Of a DNA stretch of 64,000 nt, positions 8,363-17,399 are shown piece by piece (the stretch's first letter is position 1; every line of letters begins with the position of its first letter). Source of the stretch: Pirellulales bacterium. Its GTDB lineage: Bacteria; Planctomycetota; Planctomycetia; Pirellulales; JACPPG01. Location: positions 1-64,000 of the forward strand of contig DASZWQ010000057.1 in assembly GCA_035546535.1 (NCBI GenBank), read 5' to 3'. A program made the translations under genes and the position numbers. Under the pieces are notes generated by a model that saw only the letters and a list, made by a program, of their open reading frames with translations, was not told the DNA's origin and did no database searches.

Positions 8363-9409
8363 GTGAGCTGCTCCATATCGACGACTCTCAGCAGGCGCCG
8401 CGCCGGGTTTACCCTGGTCGAAATCCTCGTGGTAATCGCGATCATCGGCATTTTGATCGCCCTGCTGTTGCCTGCCGTCCAAGCCGCCCGCGAAGCGGCG
8501 CGCCGCACGCAATGCATCAACAATCTGAAACAGTTGGGGCTAGCCTGCCAGAATTACGCCGGAGTCCACGGCGGTTTTCCTTTACTCTACTCGTCGTCGA
8601 ACCAGCCAGGCTGGATCACCCAACTGCTCCCCTATTTCGAGCAGGAGAACCTGTTATCGCAATACAACTACAAGCAGCCTTGGTTTGACGCCAGCAATGC
8701 GAATACGGTGTCGCAGCGGATTCCCATTCTCGAGTGCCCGACGAGCCCTCTCGATCATCTCTTCACGGCCACCGATCCCGCATTTGCCGGACAGAGCGCG
8801 AACCCGCTGACGACGTTCACCGTGGGTGCGACGGACTACTTTGCCCTCGCGGGCGCCTCGACAACAACGACGCTGAAAGCCCCGAGCACCATTCCCGCGG
8901 GTTACTTCGCCGCTTATCCGAATGTCCCGACCACCACGGATGTGTCGGGAGCTTTTGGCCCGCAGAGCACGACGCCCACGCTGTACCGTTTGGCCCAGGT
9001 GACCGATGGCCTTTCGAATACGGCGATCGTGACCGAGATGTCGGGCCGGCCGTATCTGTATCTGTCGAACGGGCGGCAAATCCCGACGGCCGGATTCCCG
9101 TCTTATGTCTCGCCTGGTTCGGTCGACGCGGCCGACAATATTCCCCTGTATTACGGTTGGGGTTCCTGGGCGCAGAATGATAATTTCAACGTGGGCACGT
9201 GGAGCGCCGACGGCTCGATGCAGGGGGGCACGTGTTCCGTGAACTGCAGCAACTACCGCGGCGTCTATAGCTTTCACACCGTCGGCGTCTATGCCACGTT
9301 CGGTGACGGTTCGGTTCACATGCTCAGCCAGCAGATCAGCCCGGCCGTGTTTTTTGCCGTAATCACGGCCCGCGCCGGCGAAACTATTCCCGACGTTAAC
9401 AGCCTTTAG
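8363..9409 (+). CDS. DUF1559 family protein with type IV pilin-like N-terminus
   Basis: A 348-residue protein of the DUF1559 family, greatly expanded in Planctomycetes. Residues about 13-40 form a prepilin cleavage and methylation motif ([18 protein letters not shown]) followed by a hydrophobic helix and [14 protein letters not shown], the diagnostic DUF1559 phrase. The C-terminal part ends in the usual [14 protein letters not shown]. The protein is probably processed by a prepilin peptidase and assembled in a pseudopilus or anchored in the membrane; the substrate is unknown. The start is GTG at 8363, with AAGGA about 7 bases upstream. No pilus or type II secretion genes lie beside it. Confidence 0.93.
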   Translation: MSCSISTTLSRRRAGFTLVEILVVIAIIGILIALLLPAVQAAREAARRTQCINNLKQLGLACQNYAGVHGGFPLLYSSSNQPGWITQLLPYFEQENLLSQYNYKQPWFDASNANTVSQRIPILECPTSPLDHLFTATDPAFAGQSANPLTTFTVGATDYFALAGASTTTTLKAPSTIPAGYFAAYPNVPTTTDVSGAFGPQSTTPTLYRLAQVTDGLSNTAIVTEMSGRPYLYLSNGRQIPTAGFPSYVSPGSVDAADNIPLYYGWGSWAQNDNFNVGTWSADGSMQGGTCSVNCSNYRGVYSFHTVGVYATFGDGSVHMLSQQISPAVFFAVITARAGETIPDVNSL

Positions 9410-9452
9410 TCGGCAGCGGAAACAAAGACTCTCGTTTTCTGCGGAGGTACTC

Positions 9453-10379
9453 GTGCCATTCTCGTTGCGTCTTTCGCCCGCGATGATCGTTGCGACAGTG
9501 GGCCTGTTCGCCATTTTCTGCCAGGCGAGCTCGGCCGGCGCCCAGCAAACCGAGCCGAAAAAGGACCGGCCGCCGCGACCGTCGCAAGATGCCGTGGTGT
9601 CCGCCGATAGCGTCGTCAAGCGCGACGTCGCCTATGGCGACAAGGAATTGCAGAAGCTTGATATCTATGCGCCGGCAGGAGCCAAAAACGCACCGATCGT
9701 CCTGTTCGTTCACGGAGGAGAGTGGACGCGGCACGATAAATCGGAGGTGAGTTTCAAGCCCAAGTTTTTCAACGAGCACAAAATCGTGTTTGCGAGCACC
9801 AACTATCGGCTGTCGCCCGCCGCGACGCATCCGGCGCACGCGAGTGACGTCGCTGCCGCGATCGGCTGGCTGCACAAACATGCCGGCGAATTCGGCGGTG
9901 ACCCCCGAAAAATCTTCCTGATGGGGCATTCGGCCGGTTGCCACCTGGTGACCTTGGTATCGCTCGACCCGCGCTACCTGGCGGAAGTCGGCCTGCGGCC
10001 CGCGGACCTGGCCGGCGTCGTGGCCTGGAGCGGGGGGGCTTATGATCTGGTCGACAAAGTCGCGCAAGGCGGCGCTTACGCCGACTACATCAAAAGCGCC
10101 TTCGGCGATTCACCTGACGTGTGGCGGCAAGCGTCGCCGGTTGCCCACGTGAGCGGAGCCAAGGCCGGCCCTCGATTTCTTTTCATCTCGATCGAGCCCG
10201 GCAACGCCTCGCATCAAGCGGCCGAGCGCCTTGCGAAGCTGATCGAGGAAAACGGCGGCCGCGCGACCTCGAAACTGATCGAGGGACGCGACCATTTCGG
10301 CGCCAATCACTTCCTGGGCGCGCCCGACGATACGACGGGCCAGATATTCCTGCAATTCATCCGCGACGCTGCCGACTAA
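9453..10379 (+). CDS. Secreted alpha/beta hydrolase (esterase/lipase-like)
   Basis: A 308-residue exported hydrolase. Residues 1-30 are a signal peptide ending SSAGAQQ. The oxyanion motif is VHGGEW (about residue 90), the nucleophile elbow is GHSAGCH (about residue 155) and a likely catalytic His is in GRDHFGANH (about 277). The HGG and GxSxG motifs and the YRLSP phrase place it near BD-FAE/kynurenine-formamidase-like and carboxylesterase families (esterase_3 type). The start is a GTG with GCGGAGGT about 7 bases upstream. It is 43 bases after the DUF1559 gene on the same strand but need not be functionally linked. A repeat element follows directly after the stop. Confidence 0.88.
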   Translation: MPFSLRLSPAMIVATVGLFAIFCQASSAGAQQTEPKKDRPPRPSQDAVVSADSVVKRDVAYGDKELQKLDIYAPAGAKNAPIVLFVHGGEWTRHDKSEVSFKPKFFNEHKIVFASTNYRLSPAATHPAHASDVAAAIGWLHKHAGEFGGDPRKIFLMGHSAGCHLVTLVSLDPRYLAEVGLRPADLAGVVAWSGGAYDLVDKVAQGGAYADYIKSAFGDSPDVWRQASPVAHVSGAKAGPRFLFISIEPGNASHQAAERLAKLIEENGGRATSKLIEGRDHFGANHFLGAPDDTTGQIFLQFIRDAAD

Positions 10380-10380
10380 G

Positions 10381-10510
10381 CGCAAAAACCTCCCTCCGTT
10401 TCAGGGAGGGATCGAGGGAGGGTCAACGCATTCAAAGCAACAACGCCTTGGATCAGGCAACGTCCCACCCCTCACCCTGACCTCTCTCCTGAGAGGAGAG
10501 GAGTTAGTCG
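10381..10510. repeat. Composite inverted-repeat element, copy 2
   Basis: It has the same layout as the element at 7936-8080: CAAAAACCTCCCTCCGTTTC and CAGGGAGGGATCGAGGGAGG, then a spacer, then CACCCCTCACCCTGACCTCT and CTCCTGAGAGGAGAGGAGTT. It begins immediately after the stop codon of the hydrolase gene and could act as its transcription end. Confidence 0.85.
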
Positions 10511-10721
10511 GATGACCATCGCGTGAAACCATCCTGAAGCTACCGAGCCCGGCTACAGAGGATAAGACCGGAGTCGGGAACCTTTCTTCTCGCTGCGCGC
10601 CTGCCTAGAATGCCGACTTGGCGCGCGACTGTCGGGCATGGCCGGACCTGAGTATCCAGGCCGATATTCACCGAACGAATCGCGCGCTCCAGAATTGCCT
10701 TCAGTCTTGGAGCCCGGCCCG

Positions 10722-12248
10722 ATGCTTTCCGCCCGCACGCGTTTGTCCGCGATGATGTTCCTGCAGTATTTCGTGTGGGGCAGCTGGGCCGTCTCGGCCG
10801 GCGGCTACATGGGAAAGGCGTTGCACTTCAGCGGGCAGAGCATTGGGCTGGTCTACTCGACCACGGCTATCGGCGCGATCTTTGCCCCGCTGTTCGTTGG
10901 CTACATCGCCGACCGGCTGTTCGCCACCGAACGCATCCTGGCCACGCTGCACATCGTCGGCGGGGCCCTGTTGGTGGCGGCATCTTTTCAAAAGACGCCG
11001 AACGGACTGTTTCTGGTCATGGTCGCTTATGCCCTGTGCTACATGCCGACCCTGGCATTGACGAACTCGATTTCGATGGCCAACGTCGGCGATCCGGAAA
11101 AGGAGTTTCCGCGCATTCGCGTATTCGGCACCGTCGGCTGGATCGCCGCCGGACTGATCGTCGGCATCTTGCTGGGCGAAGAGAATGAGCGCTTCTTTCA
11201 AATGGCGGGCGGAGCTTCGGTCCTCTTGGGACTGCTGTGCCTGACGCTGCCGCATACGCCGCCGCGCGGTGCGTCGGGGGGCGACGCCCTGGGGCTGGGC
11301 GCGATCGGCTTGTTCAAGGAACCATCGTTCACGATCTTTGCCCTCTGCTCGTTCCTGATTTGCATCCCGCTGGCCTTTTATTACGGCTTCGCCAACGCCT
11401 TCCTGGTAGAGACCGATCGCCCGTCGCCGACGGCGCTGCAAACCCTCGGGCAGATCTCCGAGGTCTTCTTCATGGCGGCCATGCCGTGGTTCATCGTCCG
11501 GCTTGGGATCAAGAACATGCTGCTCGTGGGCATGGCGGCCTGGGTGGCACGATACTTGTGCTTCTCCACGCTCGATTTCTCGCTGGTCCTCGTGGGCCTG
11601 GTGCTGCACGGCGTGTGCTACGACTTTTTCTTCGTGGCCAGCCAGATCTACGTCGACAAAAAGGCTCCCCGCGACATGCGGGCGAGTGCCCAGAGTCTGA
11701 TCGCCTTCATCACGCTGGGGCTGGGCATGTTCGTCGGATCGAACGTCAGCGGCTGGATCGTCGAGAAGTATCCGGCCGTGACGATCGAGGCGACCAATGC
11801 CGAAGGGAAGGCGATCACCGCGGCCTTGCCCGACTGGGCCGGCGCCGGCGCCGACGATTCGGTGTGGAAGTATCTCGATCTGAAGAGCACGCTGGGCGGG
11901 ATGATCTTTGGCGAGCAGCACGTGGAATCGAAACACGGTCCCGACTTCGCCGCGGCCAACGACGCCAATGGCGATGGTCAGCTGCAGCTCAACGAAATAC
12001 CCGACGGGTGGGTCGAGCGGCCCAACGTCGACGATCCAGCGCAAGACGTGACCTACTCGGGCACCGCCTTGCGGGCAGCATTCGCCCAGCTCGATCCGAA
12101 CTCGACAGGTATCATCACGCGGGCCCAATGGCGCGCGGCACAGGCGCACGATTGGTCGAAAATCTGGATCTGGCCCGCCCTCATGGCCGGCGCCACGTGC
12201 CTGCTCTTCTGGCTAGGCTTTCACGACCGCGTGAAAGCGGTCGATTAG
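10722..12248 (+). CDS. MFS transporter of the nucleoside:H+ symporter (NupG) type with an EF-hand-like insert
   Basis: A 508-residue inner-membrane permease. From residue 1 it reads LSARTRLSAMMFLQYFVWG, the usual beginning of NupG/XapB-like MFS proteins; about 12 membrane spans can be seen. Between the penultimate span and the last one (IWIWPALMAGATCLLFW) lies a hydrophilic insert of about 130 residues. It contains DANGDGQLQLNE (residues 414-425), which fits the 12-residue EF-hand calcium loop, and DPNSTGIITRAQ (458-469), a degenerate second loop lacking the final acidic residue. The ATG at 10722 has GGAG about 9 bases upstream; an upstream ATG at 10638 would add 28 residues with no membrane character. 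The natural substrate is probably a nucleoside or similar small molecule (inference). Confidence 0.85.
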   Translation: MLSARTRLSAMMFLQYFVWGSWAVSAGGYMGKALHFSGQSIGLVYSTTAIGAIFAPLFVGYIADRLFATERILATLHIVGGALLVAASFQKTPNGLFLVMVAYALCYMPTLALTNSISMANVGDPEKEFPRIRVFGTVGWIAAGLIVGILLGEENERFFQMAGGASVLLGLLCLTLPHTPPRGASGGDALGLGAIGLFKEPSFTIFALCSFLICIPLAFYYGFANAFLVETDRPSPTALQTLGQISEVFFMAAMPWFIVRLGIKNMLLVGMAAWVARYLCFSTLDFSLVLVGLVLHGVCYDFFFVASQIYVDKKAPRDMRASAQSLIAFITLGLGMFVGSNVSGWIVEKYPAVTIEATNAEGKAITAALPDWAGAGADDSVWKYLDLKSTLGGMIFGEQHVESKHGPDFAAANDANGDGQLQLNEIPDGWVERPNVDDPAQDVTYSGTALRAAFAQLDPNSTGIITRAQWRAAQAHDWSKIWIWPALMAGATCLLFWLGFHDRVKAVD

Positions 12249-12254
12249 AGGAGT

Positions 12255-12445
12255 GCACCACGGAGACACGGAGGCACGGAGAAGAGAATGCAAAAGTAAA
12301 AATGCAGAATATGCAGAATGATGAATCAAGAAAGAGACGGAATCAATGGCCGATTGACCAATTTGAACGCCCCAACGCTCATCGCTTCTTTAATTCCTCA
12401 TTTTGCATTCTGCCTTCCCTCTGTGTCTCCGTGCCTCCGTGGTGC
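12255..12445. repeat. Inverted-repeat element with ACGGAG-repeat ends, copy 1
   Basis: The left end is GCACCACGGAGACACGGAGG followed by CACGGAG; the right end is its reverse complement (CTCCGTGCCTCCGTGGTGC). Inside, AAAATGCAGAATATGCAGAA on the left is mirrored by TCATTTTGCATTCTGCCTTC on the right. No open frame lies inside. It sits between the convergent ends of the MFS gene and valS and could end both transcripts. The same termini surround a small gene at 23043-23752. Confidence 0.85.
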
Positions 12446-12459
12446 AGACTGTTCCTCGG

Positions 12460-15400
12460 TTACTTCCCGCGCTGGGCGATCAGCGCTGCCAGCGCCGCAT
12501 CGGTGGCTGCCAGGCGTTCGTGCTGCTCGGTCAGTGAGCGGCGTTCGGCCTCGACCACTTCGGCCGGCGCCCGCTCGACGAAGTTGGCATTCGCCAGCTT
12601 TTTTTCCTTGGTCGCGATCGCGCCGAGCAGCCGTTCGCGCTCTTTCTGATTCCGCGCGATTTCGGCTTCGACGTCGATCAAGCCGGCCAGGTCCACGAAC
12701 AGCTCTCCGGCGCGGAGCACGGTGTTCGCGCTCGTGGCGGGCGCGGTGACCGCCGGCCCCCACTCGGTTCCCTGCGCCTTGGCCATCGATTCGAAATAGC
12801 CGGCCATCGGCTCGAGTAGCGCGGCCACGTCCGGCTCGCACCGCAACGAGAAGCGGATCTCGGTGCGCGGCGGCAAATTCTGCCGGCTGCGAATCTCGCG
12901 CAAGCCGCCGAGCACTTCTTGAAACCGCGCGAAACGGGCTTCGCTCGCCGCATCTTGCCGGGCGCGGTCCACCTCGGGCCACGTCGCGATCATCACGCTC
13001 TCGGCCGGCGGCTCTTGCTTCGTAAGTCCGCGCAGCGGCGCCGCCTCGTTCAACAACTGCCAAATCTCCTCGGTGATGAACGGAATTACCGGGTGCAACA
13101 GCCGCAACAAATTATCGAGCGTGTGCGCGAGCACGCGCTGCGCCGTCGGGCGGCTGGCCGGATCTTGCAGCCGCGCCTTCACCATTTCCAGGTAAAAGCT
13201 GCAGAATTCGTCCCAGGCGAATTCATACAACAGCCGCGTCGCGTCGGCAAAGTGATAAGCGTCCAGCGCCGCGGTCACGCCGTCGGTCACGGTCGCCAAC
13301 CGGCTGAGGATCCATCGATCTTCGGTCACCAGCTGCGTGTCGTCGACTTTGCCCGGCGTATACCCTTCCAGGTTCATCAGCACGAACCGTGCGGCATTCC
13401 ACAGCTTGTTGCAGAAATTCCGCGCCAGCTCGAACCGATCGCTCACCACGGCGCCGCGCGGCAGGGCCACGTCGGCCGCCTTTTCGGCCCATTGCGTGGC
13501 GAACTCCTTGCCGCACTGCTTGCACGGCACGCGCGGCAGCACGCGATTCTTCTTCGTCTGCTCGACCAGCGCTCCGCAGTGCGGGCATTCGAATTCCACC
13601 GGCATCCGCACGTCCTGCGTTTCGGTCGTGAGGTACGCCAGCCCGAACCGCAACGCGTCAGCGCCGAACTTCTCCATGATGTCGACCGGGTCGACGCCGT
13701 TCCCCTTCGACTTGCTCATGGTTTCGCCATAGCCGTCGAGGATCTTCGGATGGATGAACACCTCGCGGAACGGCACATCTCCGACGTTGTGCAGCCCGGT
13801 GAGCACCATGCGCGCCACCCACAGCGTGATGATGTCCCGGCTCGTCACTAGCGCGCTTGTCGGGTAGTAGTACGCCAGCTCTGGAGTTTTCTCCGGCCAG
13901 CCGAAGGTCGAGTGCGGCCACAGGGCCGAGCTGAACCAGGTATCGAGCACGTCGGCCTCGCGCGTCAGTTTGCAGCCCGGCACCGCGTCCTCGGCCAGAT
14001 CCTCTTCGCGTGCGCAGATGAGCCAGCGGTCATGCTCCGGATCGCGGTGCCACACGACGTCATCACGACCGGCGAAGGCGCGCTTCAAATCCGCTTCGCT
14101 CGCGCCCGGCGCGTACCAGATCGGAATCTGATGCCCCCACCACAATTGCCGGCTGATGGGCCAGTCGCGCTTCTCCCCCAGCCAGTCGAGATAGCCGCTT
14201 TTATATCGTTCGGGCACGATCTTCACGCGGCCGTCGCTCACGGCATCCATCGCCGACTGCGCGAGGTCCTGCATGCGCACGAACCATTGATCCGCCAAGA
14301 GCGGCTCGATCGGCGTCTTTGAACGGTCGGAGTGCGCGAGCTCGATCTCGCGATCCTCGACCTCGGCCAGCAGGCCGGCCGCTTCCATGTCGGCCACGAC
14401 GCGCTCGCGCGCTTTGAGAATCTTCAGCTTCGCGTACGGGCCGGCATTTTCGTTCAGCGTGCCGTCGATGTTTAACACATTGATCATCGGCAAAGATTGC
14501 CGCTTACCCACCTCGTAGTCGTTCGGATCGTGGGCCGGCGTAATTTTCACGCAGCCGCTACCCAGCTCAGGCTTGGCCCACTCGTCGGCCACGAGCGGAA
14601 TCTCGCGATTCATGAGCGGCAACATCACTTTGCGACCAGCCCGCGCCATGTCGCGCAGCTTTTCCAGCCCGGCGAGCATCGTGCGGCGACGATCGGCCAG
14701 CGCGTCGAGCTGCGTTTGGATCTCGGGGCGTTGCTTCTCGGCGGCCTCGGCCAGCTTTTGCCGCAACTCGGCTTCGGCCGCGTCGAGCGCGCGCGCCGGG
14801 TCGGGATGCACCGCCACGGCCGTATCGCCTAGCATCGTCTCGGGCCGGGTCGTGGCCACGGTCACGTGCGTCGGCTCGCCGGGCTGCGGATCGATCACCG
14901 GATAGCGCAAATGCCAGAAGTGCCCGGCTACCGCCTCGTGAAACACTTCGTCATCGCTCACCGCGGTTTGCAGGAACGTATCCCAGTTCACCATCCGGCG
15001 ACCGCGATAGATCAAGCCTTCCTGGAAGAAGGTAAAGAACGTATGCCGCACGGCCCGGGCGCACACTTCGTCGAGCGTAAAGCGCGTTCGCTGCCAATCG
15101 CAGCTACAGCCCAGCCGCTTGAGCTGCCCGAGAATGCGCCGCTCGTATTCGTTCTTCCAATCCCAGATACGGGCCACGAGCTTTTCGCGCCCCAGGTCGT
15201 GCCGCGATAGCTTCTCCTCTTCCAATAGCCGTCGCTCGACCACGGCCTGCGTGGCAATGCCCGCATGATCGGTGCCCGGCATGTACAAGGCATTGAAGCC
15301 GCGCATCCGCTTGCTGCGGATCAAAATATCCTGGATCGTGTTGTTCAGTGCGTGGCCCAGGTGCAGCGCGCCGGTCACGTTCGGCGGCGGGATGACGATC

Positions 15401-15534
15401 GCGTAGGGCTTGCGCTTGGGGTCAGGCTCGCTGTGAAAATACTTGCGCTCTTCCCAAAACCGGTACCAGCGCTGCTCGGGCCCCGCGTGATGATACTGCT
15501 TGGGCAGTTCTTGCTCCGTCGTCGTGGTCGACAT
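12460..15534 (-). CDS. valS: Valine-tRNA ligase
   Basis: ValRS of 1024 residues, charging tRNA-Val with valine; class I. The HIGH-type motif is in PPNVTGALHLGHAL (about residues 48-62) and the KMSKS motif is TMSKSKGNG (residue 606 on). The C-terminal coiled coil (residues about 955-1024, LIDVEAEIARNQKERERLL and onward) is the tRNA-binding arm typical of ValRS. Unusual is a segment at about residues 645-675 with CPHCG and CKQCG, four cysteines in a zinc-ribbon spacing, placed between the KMSKS loop and the anticodon-binding domain (which begins near RNFCNKLWNAARFVL). The gene lies 187 bases downstream of cimA on the same strand, so both may share the leader-controlled transcript. Confidence 0.97.
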   Translation of the reverse strand: MSTTTTEQELPKQYHHAGPEQRWYRFWEERKYFHSEPDPKRKPYAIVIPPPNVTGALHLGHALNNTIQDILIRSKRMRGFNALYMPGTDHAGIATQAVVERRLLEEEKLSRHDLGREKLVARIWDWKNEYERRILGQLKRLGCSCDWQRTRFTLDEVCARAVRHTFFTFFQEGLIYRGRRMVNWDTFLQTAVSDDEVFHEAVAGHFWHLRYPVIDPQPGEPTHVTVATTRPETMLGDTAVAVHPDPARALDAAEAELRQKLAEAAEKQRPEIQTQLDALADRRRTMLAGLEKLRDMARAGRKVMLPLMNREIPLVADEWAKPELGSGCVKITPAHDPNDYEVGKRQSLPMINVLNIDGTLNENAGPYAKLKILKARERVVADMEAAGLLAEVEDREIELAHSDRSKTPIEPLLADQWFVRMQDLAQSAMDAVSDGRVKIVPERYKSGYLDWLGEKRDWPISRQLWWGHQIPIWYAPGASEADLKRAFAGRDDVVWHRDPEHDRWLICAREEDLAEDAVPGCKLTREADVLDTWFSSALWPHSTFGWPEKTPELAYYYPTSALVTSRDIITLWVARMVLTGLHNVGDVPFREVFIHPKILDGYGETMSKSKGNGVDPVDIMEKFGADALRFGLAYLTTETQDVRMPVEFECPHCGALVEQTKKNRVLPRVPCKQCGKEFATQWAEKAADVALPRGAVVSDRFELARNFCNKLWNAARFVLMNLEGYTPGKVDDTQLVTEDRWILSRLATVTDGVTAALDAYHFADATRLLYEFAWDEFCSFYLEMVKARLQDPASRPTAQRVLAHTLDNLLRLLHPVIPFITEEIWQLLNEAAPLRGLTKQEPPAESVMIATWPEVDRARQDAASEARFARFQEVLGGLREIRSRQNLPPRTEIRFSLRCEPDVAALLEPMAGYFESMAKAQGTEWGPAVTAPATSANTVLRAGELFVDLAGLIDVEAEIARNQKERERLLGAIATKEKKLANANFVERAPAEVVEAERRSLTEQHERLAATDAALAALIAQRGK

Positions 15535-15721
15535 CGTTCAATGCTCCGGTCAGGCATGTCTGGCCCGACACTTGTAGGAGGGGGGAGGGTTAAATCCGTT
15601 TTGCCGAGCGATGAACGAGGAGTGCTGAGTGCTGAACTGAAGAATCTCATTGGGCGTTCAACGATTACCATCGCATTCCGCTCATCACTTAGCACTCATC
15701 ACTCCGCGCTTCTTCCATTCA

Positions 15722-17305
15722 TCATTTTGCATTTCCTGCACTTCTCGTCTCGTCCTTGCACAGCTTGTATTCGAAGCTGTCGACCAGCGCCATCCAACTG
15801 GCCTCGATGATGTTCTCGCTCACGCCCACCGTGCCCCATACGTCGTGATCGTCGCGGCTTTCGATCACCACGCGTACGCCGGCGGCCGTGGCCGCTTCGG
15901 AGTTGATAACCCGCACTTTGTAATCAACCAGGTGCATTTTGGCGAGACTCGGATAGGCCGCGGCCAGCGCCTTGCGCAGCGCCGCGTCGAGCGCATTGAC
16001 CGGGCCGTCTCCTTCGGCCACTTCGTGGCGCACGGTATCGCCGACGCGGATTTTCACCGTGGCCTCGGTCGTCACTTCGCCGCCGGCGTCGGCCTCGACC
16101 GACACGTGAAAATTCAACCGCTCGAAGTGCGGCGTGAACGTGCCGGCACAGCGCCGGACGAGCAAATCGAACGACGCTTCGGCCGCTTCGAACTGGTAGC
16201 CGGCGTTCTCCATCTTCACGACTTTGTCCAGAATCTTCTCGGCGAGCGCCCGATCGTGCTGCAGGTTGTGCTTCGTGGTGAGCGCCTGGATGTTCGAACG
16301 GCCAGACAGCTCGCTCACCAGAATGCGGCGTTCATTGCCGACTTTTTCCGGCGTGATGTGCTCGTAACTGGCCGTCGCGCGATTCACGGCATGGGCGTGC
16401 ATCCCGCCCTTGTGCGCAAAAGCGCTCGAACCCACGAAGGGCTGGCCGTTGCGAAAGTTCATGTTCGCCAGCTCATAGGCGTAGCGCGACAGCTCGGTCA
16501 GCCGCTGTAAGCTCTCGGGCCGCAGGACTTCGTAGCCCGACTTCTTCAGCGCCAGGTTCGCCACCACCGCGATCAGGTCGACGTTGCCGCACCGCTCCCC
16601 CACGCCATTGATCGTTCCCTGCACGTGATCGGCACCGGCGTCGACGGCCGCCAGCGTGTTGGCCACGGCCAGTTCGCAATCGTTATGGCAGTGAATGCCC
16701 ACCGGCACCTTCAGCGACTCGCGGGCCGCCCGCGTCAGCTCGGCGATTTTCTCCGGCAGGTTGCCACCGTTGGTATCACACAGCACGACGGTTCGGGCAC
16801 CCGCCTCGGCCGCGGCCTGGATCGTGCGGCGCGCGTAGTCAGGGTTCGCCTTCCAGCCGTCGAAAAAATGTTCGGCGTCGTAGATCACCTCGCGCCCCAT
16901 GCGGCGCAGGTAGGCGATACTATCGGCGATCATTTCGACGTTTTCATCGAGCGTGGCGGACAATACCTCGGTGACGTGAAAGTCCCACGTTTTGCCCACC
17001 ATCGTGATGATCTTCGCGCCCGAGTCGACCAGGGCCTTCATGCCCGGGTCTTGATCGGCCGAGATCCCCTTGCGACGCGTCATGCCGAACGCGCACACCC
17101 GGGCGTGAGCCAGATTCAGTCCGCCGACGCGCTGGAAATATTGCGCGTCCTTGTCGTTCGACAGCGGATAACCCCCTTCGATGTAATCGAAGCCCAGGCT
17201 GTCGAGCCGCTGGGACAAGAGCAGCTTGTCCTGCAGCGAGAAGTTGACCCCCTCGCCCTGGCTGCCATCGCGCAGTGTAGTGTCGTAGATTTCGATGCGG
17301 CGCAT
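15722..17305 (-). CDS. cimA: (R)-citramalate synthase
   Basis: A 527-residue enzyme that condenses pyruvate and acetyl-CoA to (R)-citramalate, the first step of the threonine-independent route to isoleucine. The N-terminus IEIYDTTLRDGSQGEGVNFS carries the DRE-TIM metallolyase signature, and GIHCHNDCELAVANTLAA supplies the HxH metal ligands. GAGTINGVGER-type motif is read as QGTINGVGERCGN. The C-terminal 130 residues (from about 395) form the LeuA-type allosteric domain. Length and the phrase YIEGGYPLSNDKD fit the cimA/aksA-like branch (citramalate synthase) rather than isopropylmalate synthase. A GAGGAA ribosome site lies about 11 bases before the ATG. Upstream are an intrinsic terminator and a Val/Ile-rich leader ORF (listed separately), a strong sign of attenuation control. 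Confidence 0.93.
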   Translation of the reverse strand: MRRIEIYDTTLRDGSQGEGVNFSLQDKLLLSQRLDSLGFDYIEGGYPLSNDKDAQYFQRVGGLNLAHARVCAFGMTRRKGISADQDPGMKALVDSGAKIITMVGKTWDFHVTEVLSATLDENVEMIADSIAYLRRMGREVIYDAEHFFDGWKANPDYARRTIQAAAEAGARTVVLCDTNGGNLPEKIAELTRAARESLKVPVGIHCHNDCELAVANTLAAVDAGADHVQGTINGVGERCGNVDLIAVVANLALKKSGYEVLRPESLQRLTELSRYAYELANMNFRNGQPFVGSSAFAHKGGMHAHAVNRATASYEHITPEKVGNERRILVSELSGRSNIQALTTKHNLQHDRALAEKILDKVVKMENAGYQFEAAEASFDLLVRRCAGTFTPHFERLNFHVSVEADAGGEVTTEATVKIRVGDTVRHEVAEGDGPVNALDAALRKALAAAYPSLAKMHLVDYKVRVINSEAATAAGVRVVIESRDDHDVWGTVGVSENIIEASWMALVDSFEYKLCKDETRSAGNAK

Positions 17306-17323
17306 GCTTGTTCCTCAGAAAAC

Positions 17324-17399
17324 AAAAAAACCCTGCCGGCCATCGAGCGGCCTCAGGGCTTGCGATCGTGCGGATTAAACGCCCTCGACGCCCTAGGCC
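17324..17399 (-). promoter_or_regulatory. Transcription attenuator of cimA (antiterminator/terminator pair)
   Basis: Minus-strand order: segment 2, GGCCTAGGGC (17399 to 17390), which contains the leader stop codon TAG; segment 3, GCCCTGAGGCC (17359 to 17349); segment 4, GGCCGGCAGGG (17341 to 17331); then seven T (17330 to 17324) and GTTTT. Segments 3 and 4 form a terminator (CCCTG/CAGGG outside, GGCC/GGCC inside, 7-base loop). Segments 2 and 3 can pair instead over 10 bp with one bulged G. A ribosome held at the Val/Ile codons leaves segment 2 free and favours the antiterminator; a ribosome that reaches the stop codon covers segment 2 and lets the terminator form. The cimA ATG follows 18 bases after the T run. 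Confidence 0.8.

Noticed and set aside
10701-12149. 482-codon minus-strand frame opposite the MFS gene
   Set aside because: Rich in His, Arg, Gln and Asp with no hydrophobic or domain pattern; the plus strand has a clear permease.
12255-12445. Insertion sequence
   Set aside because: Inverted ends are present but there is no transposase frame and no visible target duplication; at most a non-autonomous element.
15535-15721. T-box or other leader in front of valS
   Set aside because: No T-box consensus (AGGGTGGNACCGCG) and no terminator hairpin with U run in the 187-base spacer; it holds decayed repeat words instead.
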